A stretch of DNA of 64,000 bases from Gloeothece verrucosa PCC 7822 (GTDB lineage: Bacteria > Cyanobacteriota > Cyanobacteriia > Cyanobacteriales > Microcystaceae). The notes under the pieces were generated by a model. It was not told where the DNA came from. It did no database searches and saw only the letters and a program-made list of their open reading frames with translations. Each line of letters starts with the position of its first letter. Positions within the stretch are counted from its first letter, which is position 1. A program made the position numbers and the translations under genes. Shown here one piece after another: positions 63,965 through 64,000 of the stretch. The stretch spans positions 156,773 to 220,772 of the forward strand of contig NC_014534.1 of assembly GCF_000147335.1 (NCBI RefSeq), given 5' to 3'.

Positions 63965-64000
63965 ATCTGTGGATCACTAAAAAATTCGGTAGTGTTATAG

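Overview
The window looks like accessory DNA, most likely plasmid-borne, from an AT-rich cyanobacterium. Evidence for a cyanobacterium: HIP1 palindromes (GCGATCGC) scattered through it (for example near 17362, 35326, 36725, 44743 and 49104), DUF4101/ARC6-like and NB-ARC/WD40 proteins of the kind cyanobacteria carry, RTX/cadherin/dockerin secreted proteins, and many IS and group II intron remnants. Evidence for a plasmid or integrative element: a PRTRC gene block at the left edge and a TraD/VirD4-like coupling protein at 26-28 kb. No rRNA, tRNA or CRISPR array was seen.

Layout. (1) 1-3.4 kb, minus strand: PRTRC operon (ThiF-like E1 protein, JAMM protein A, protein B, a 225-aa protein, an extended protein C, a small protein), with a terminator-like hairpin in its leader. 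(2) 4.2-9.2 kb: a TPR protein, a TnpB scar, a 394-aa unknown, and a minus-strand three-gene unit (138-aa unknown, J-domain protein, Cys-rich protein) closed by a strong terminator. (3) 9.6-13.8 kb: a decaying patch with a frameshifted EcsC-like gene cut by an ISAs1-family IS, a DUF5674 pseudogene and the tail of a restriction-modification methylase. (4) 13.8-19.3 kb: secreted proteins (cohesin-like, giant RTX-cadherin-dockerin with 399-bp tandem repeats, truncated beta-helix protein). (5) 19.6-24 kb: STAND ATPase with 14 WD40 repeats beside a JAMM protease-like protein. (6) 24.3-28.2 kb: conjugation-type block with the coupling protein. (7) 28.8-33.2 kb: methyltransferase-tail/acyltransferase-like protein, then an HTH-NB-ARC gene and a TPR gene.

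(8) 33.6-55.3 kb, all on the plus strand and tightly packed, is the most striking part: three P-loop GTPase-like genes, a GAP1-like membrane protein, three multi-pass membrane proteins ending in FHA-like domains (one also with vWA), two further vWA proteins, two lipoproteins (one with SQP repeats and a DUF4101/ARC6-like domain), a membrane-anchored class A beta-lactamase-like protein, a zinc-ribbon FHA protein, a kinase-like/PP2C fusion, a Ser/Thr kinase with FHA, a two-TM protein with a possible effector domain, and a zinc-ribbon kinase with TPRs. Together they can be read as one membrane-centred signalling machine in which GTPases, phosphorylation/dephosphorylation and FHA phosphopeptide reading control vWA/envelope components. 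It resembles GTPase-centred conflict systems predicted by comparative genomics, but with an unusually large set of parts.

(9) 55.3-64 kb: a mobile-element graveyard. It holds a 5' group II intron fragment, an apparently ORF-less group II intron interrupting a gene after codon 7, an IS630-family element, a 127-bp MITE matching the ISAs1 ends at 10-12 kb, and an IS with a twice-stopped transposase that also encloses a paralogue of the intron-split gene. Four small accessory genes follow, ending with a DUF6883-DUF4926 pair.
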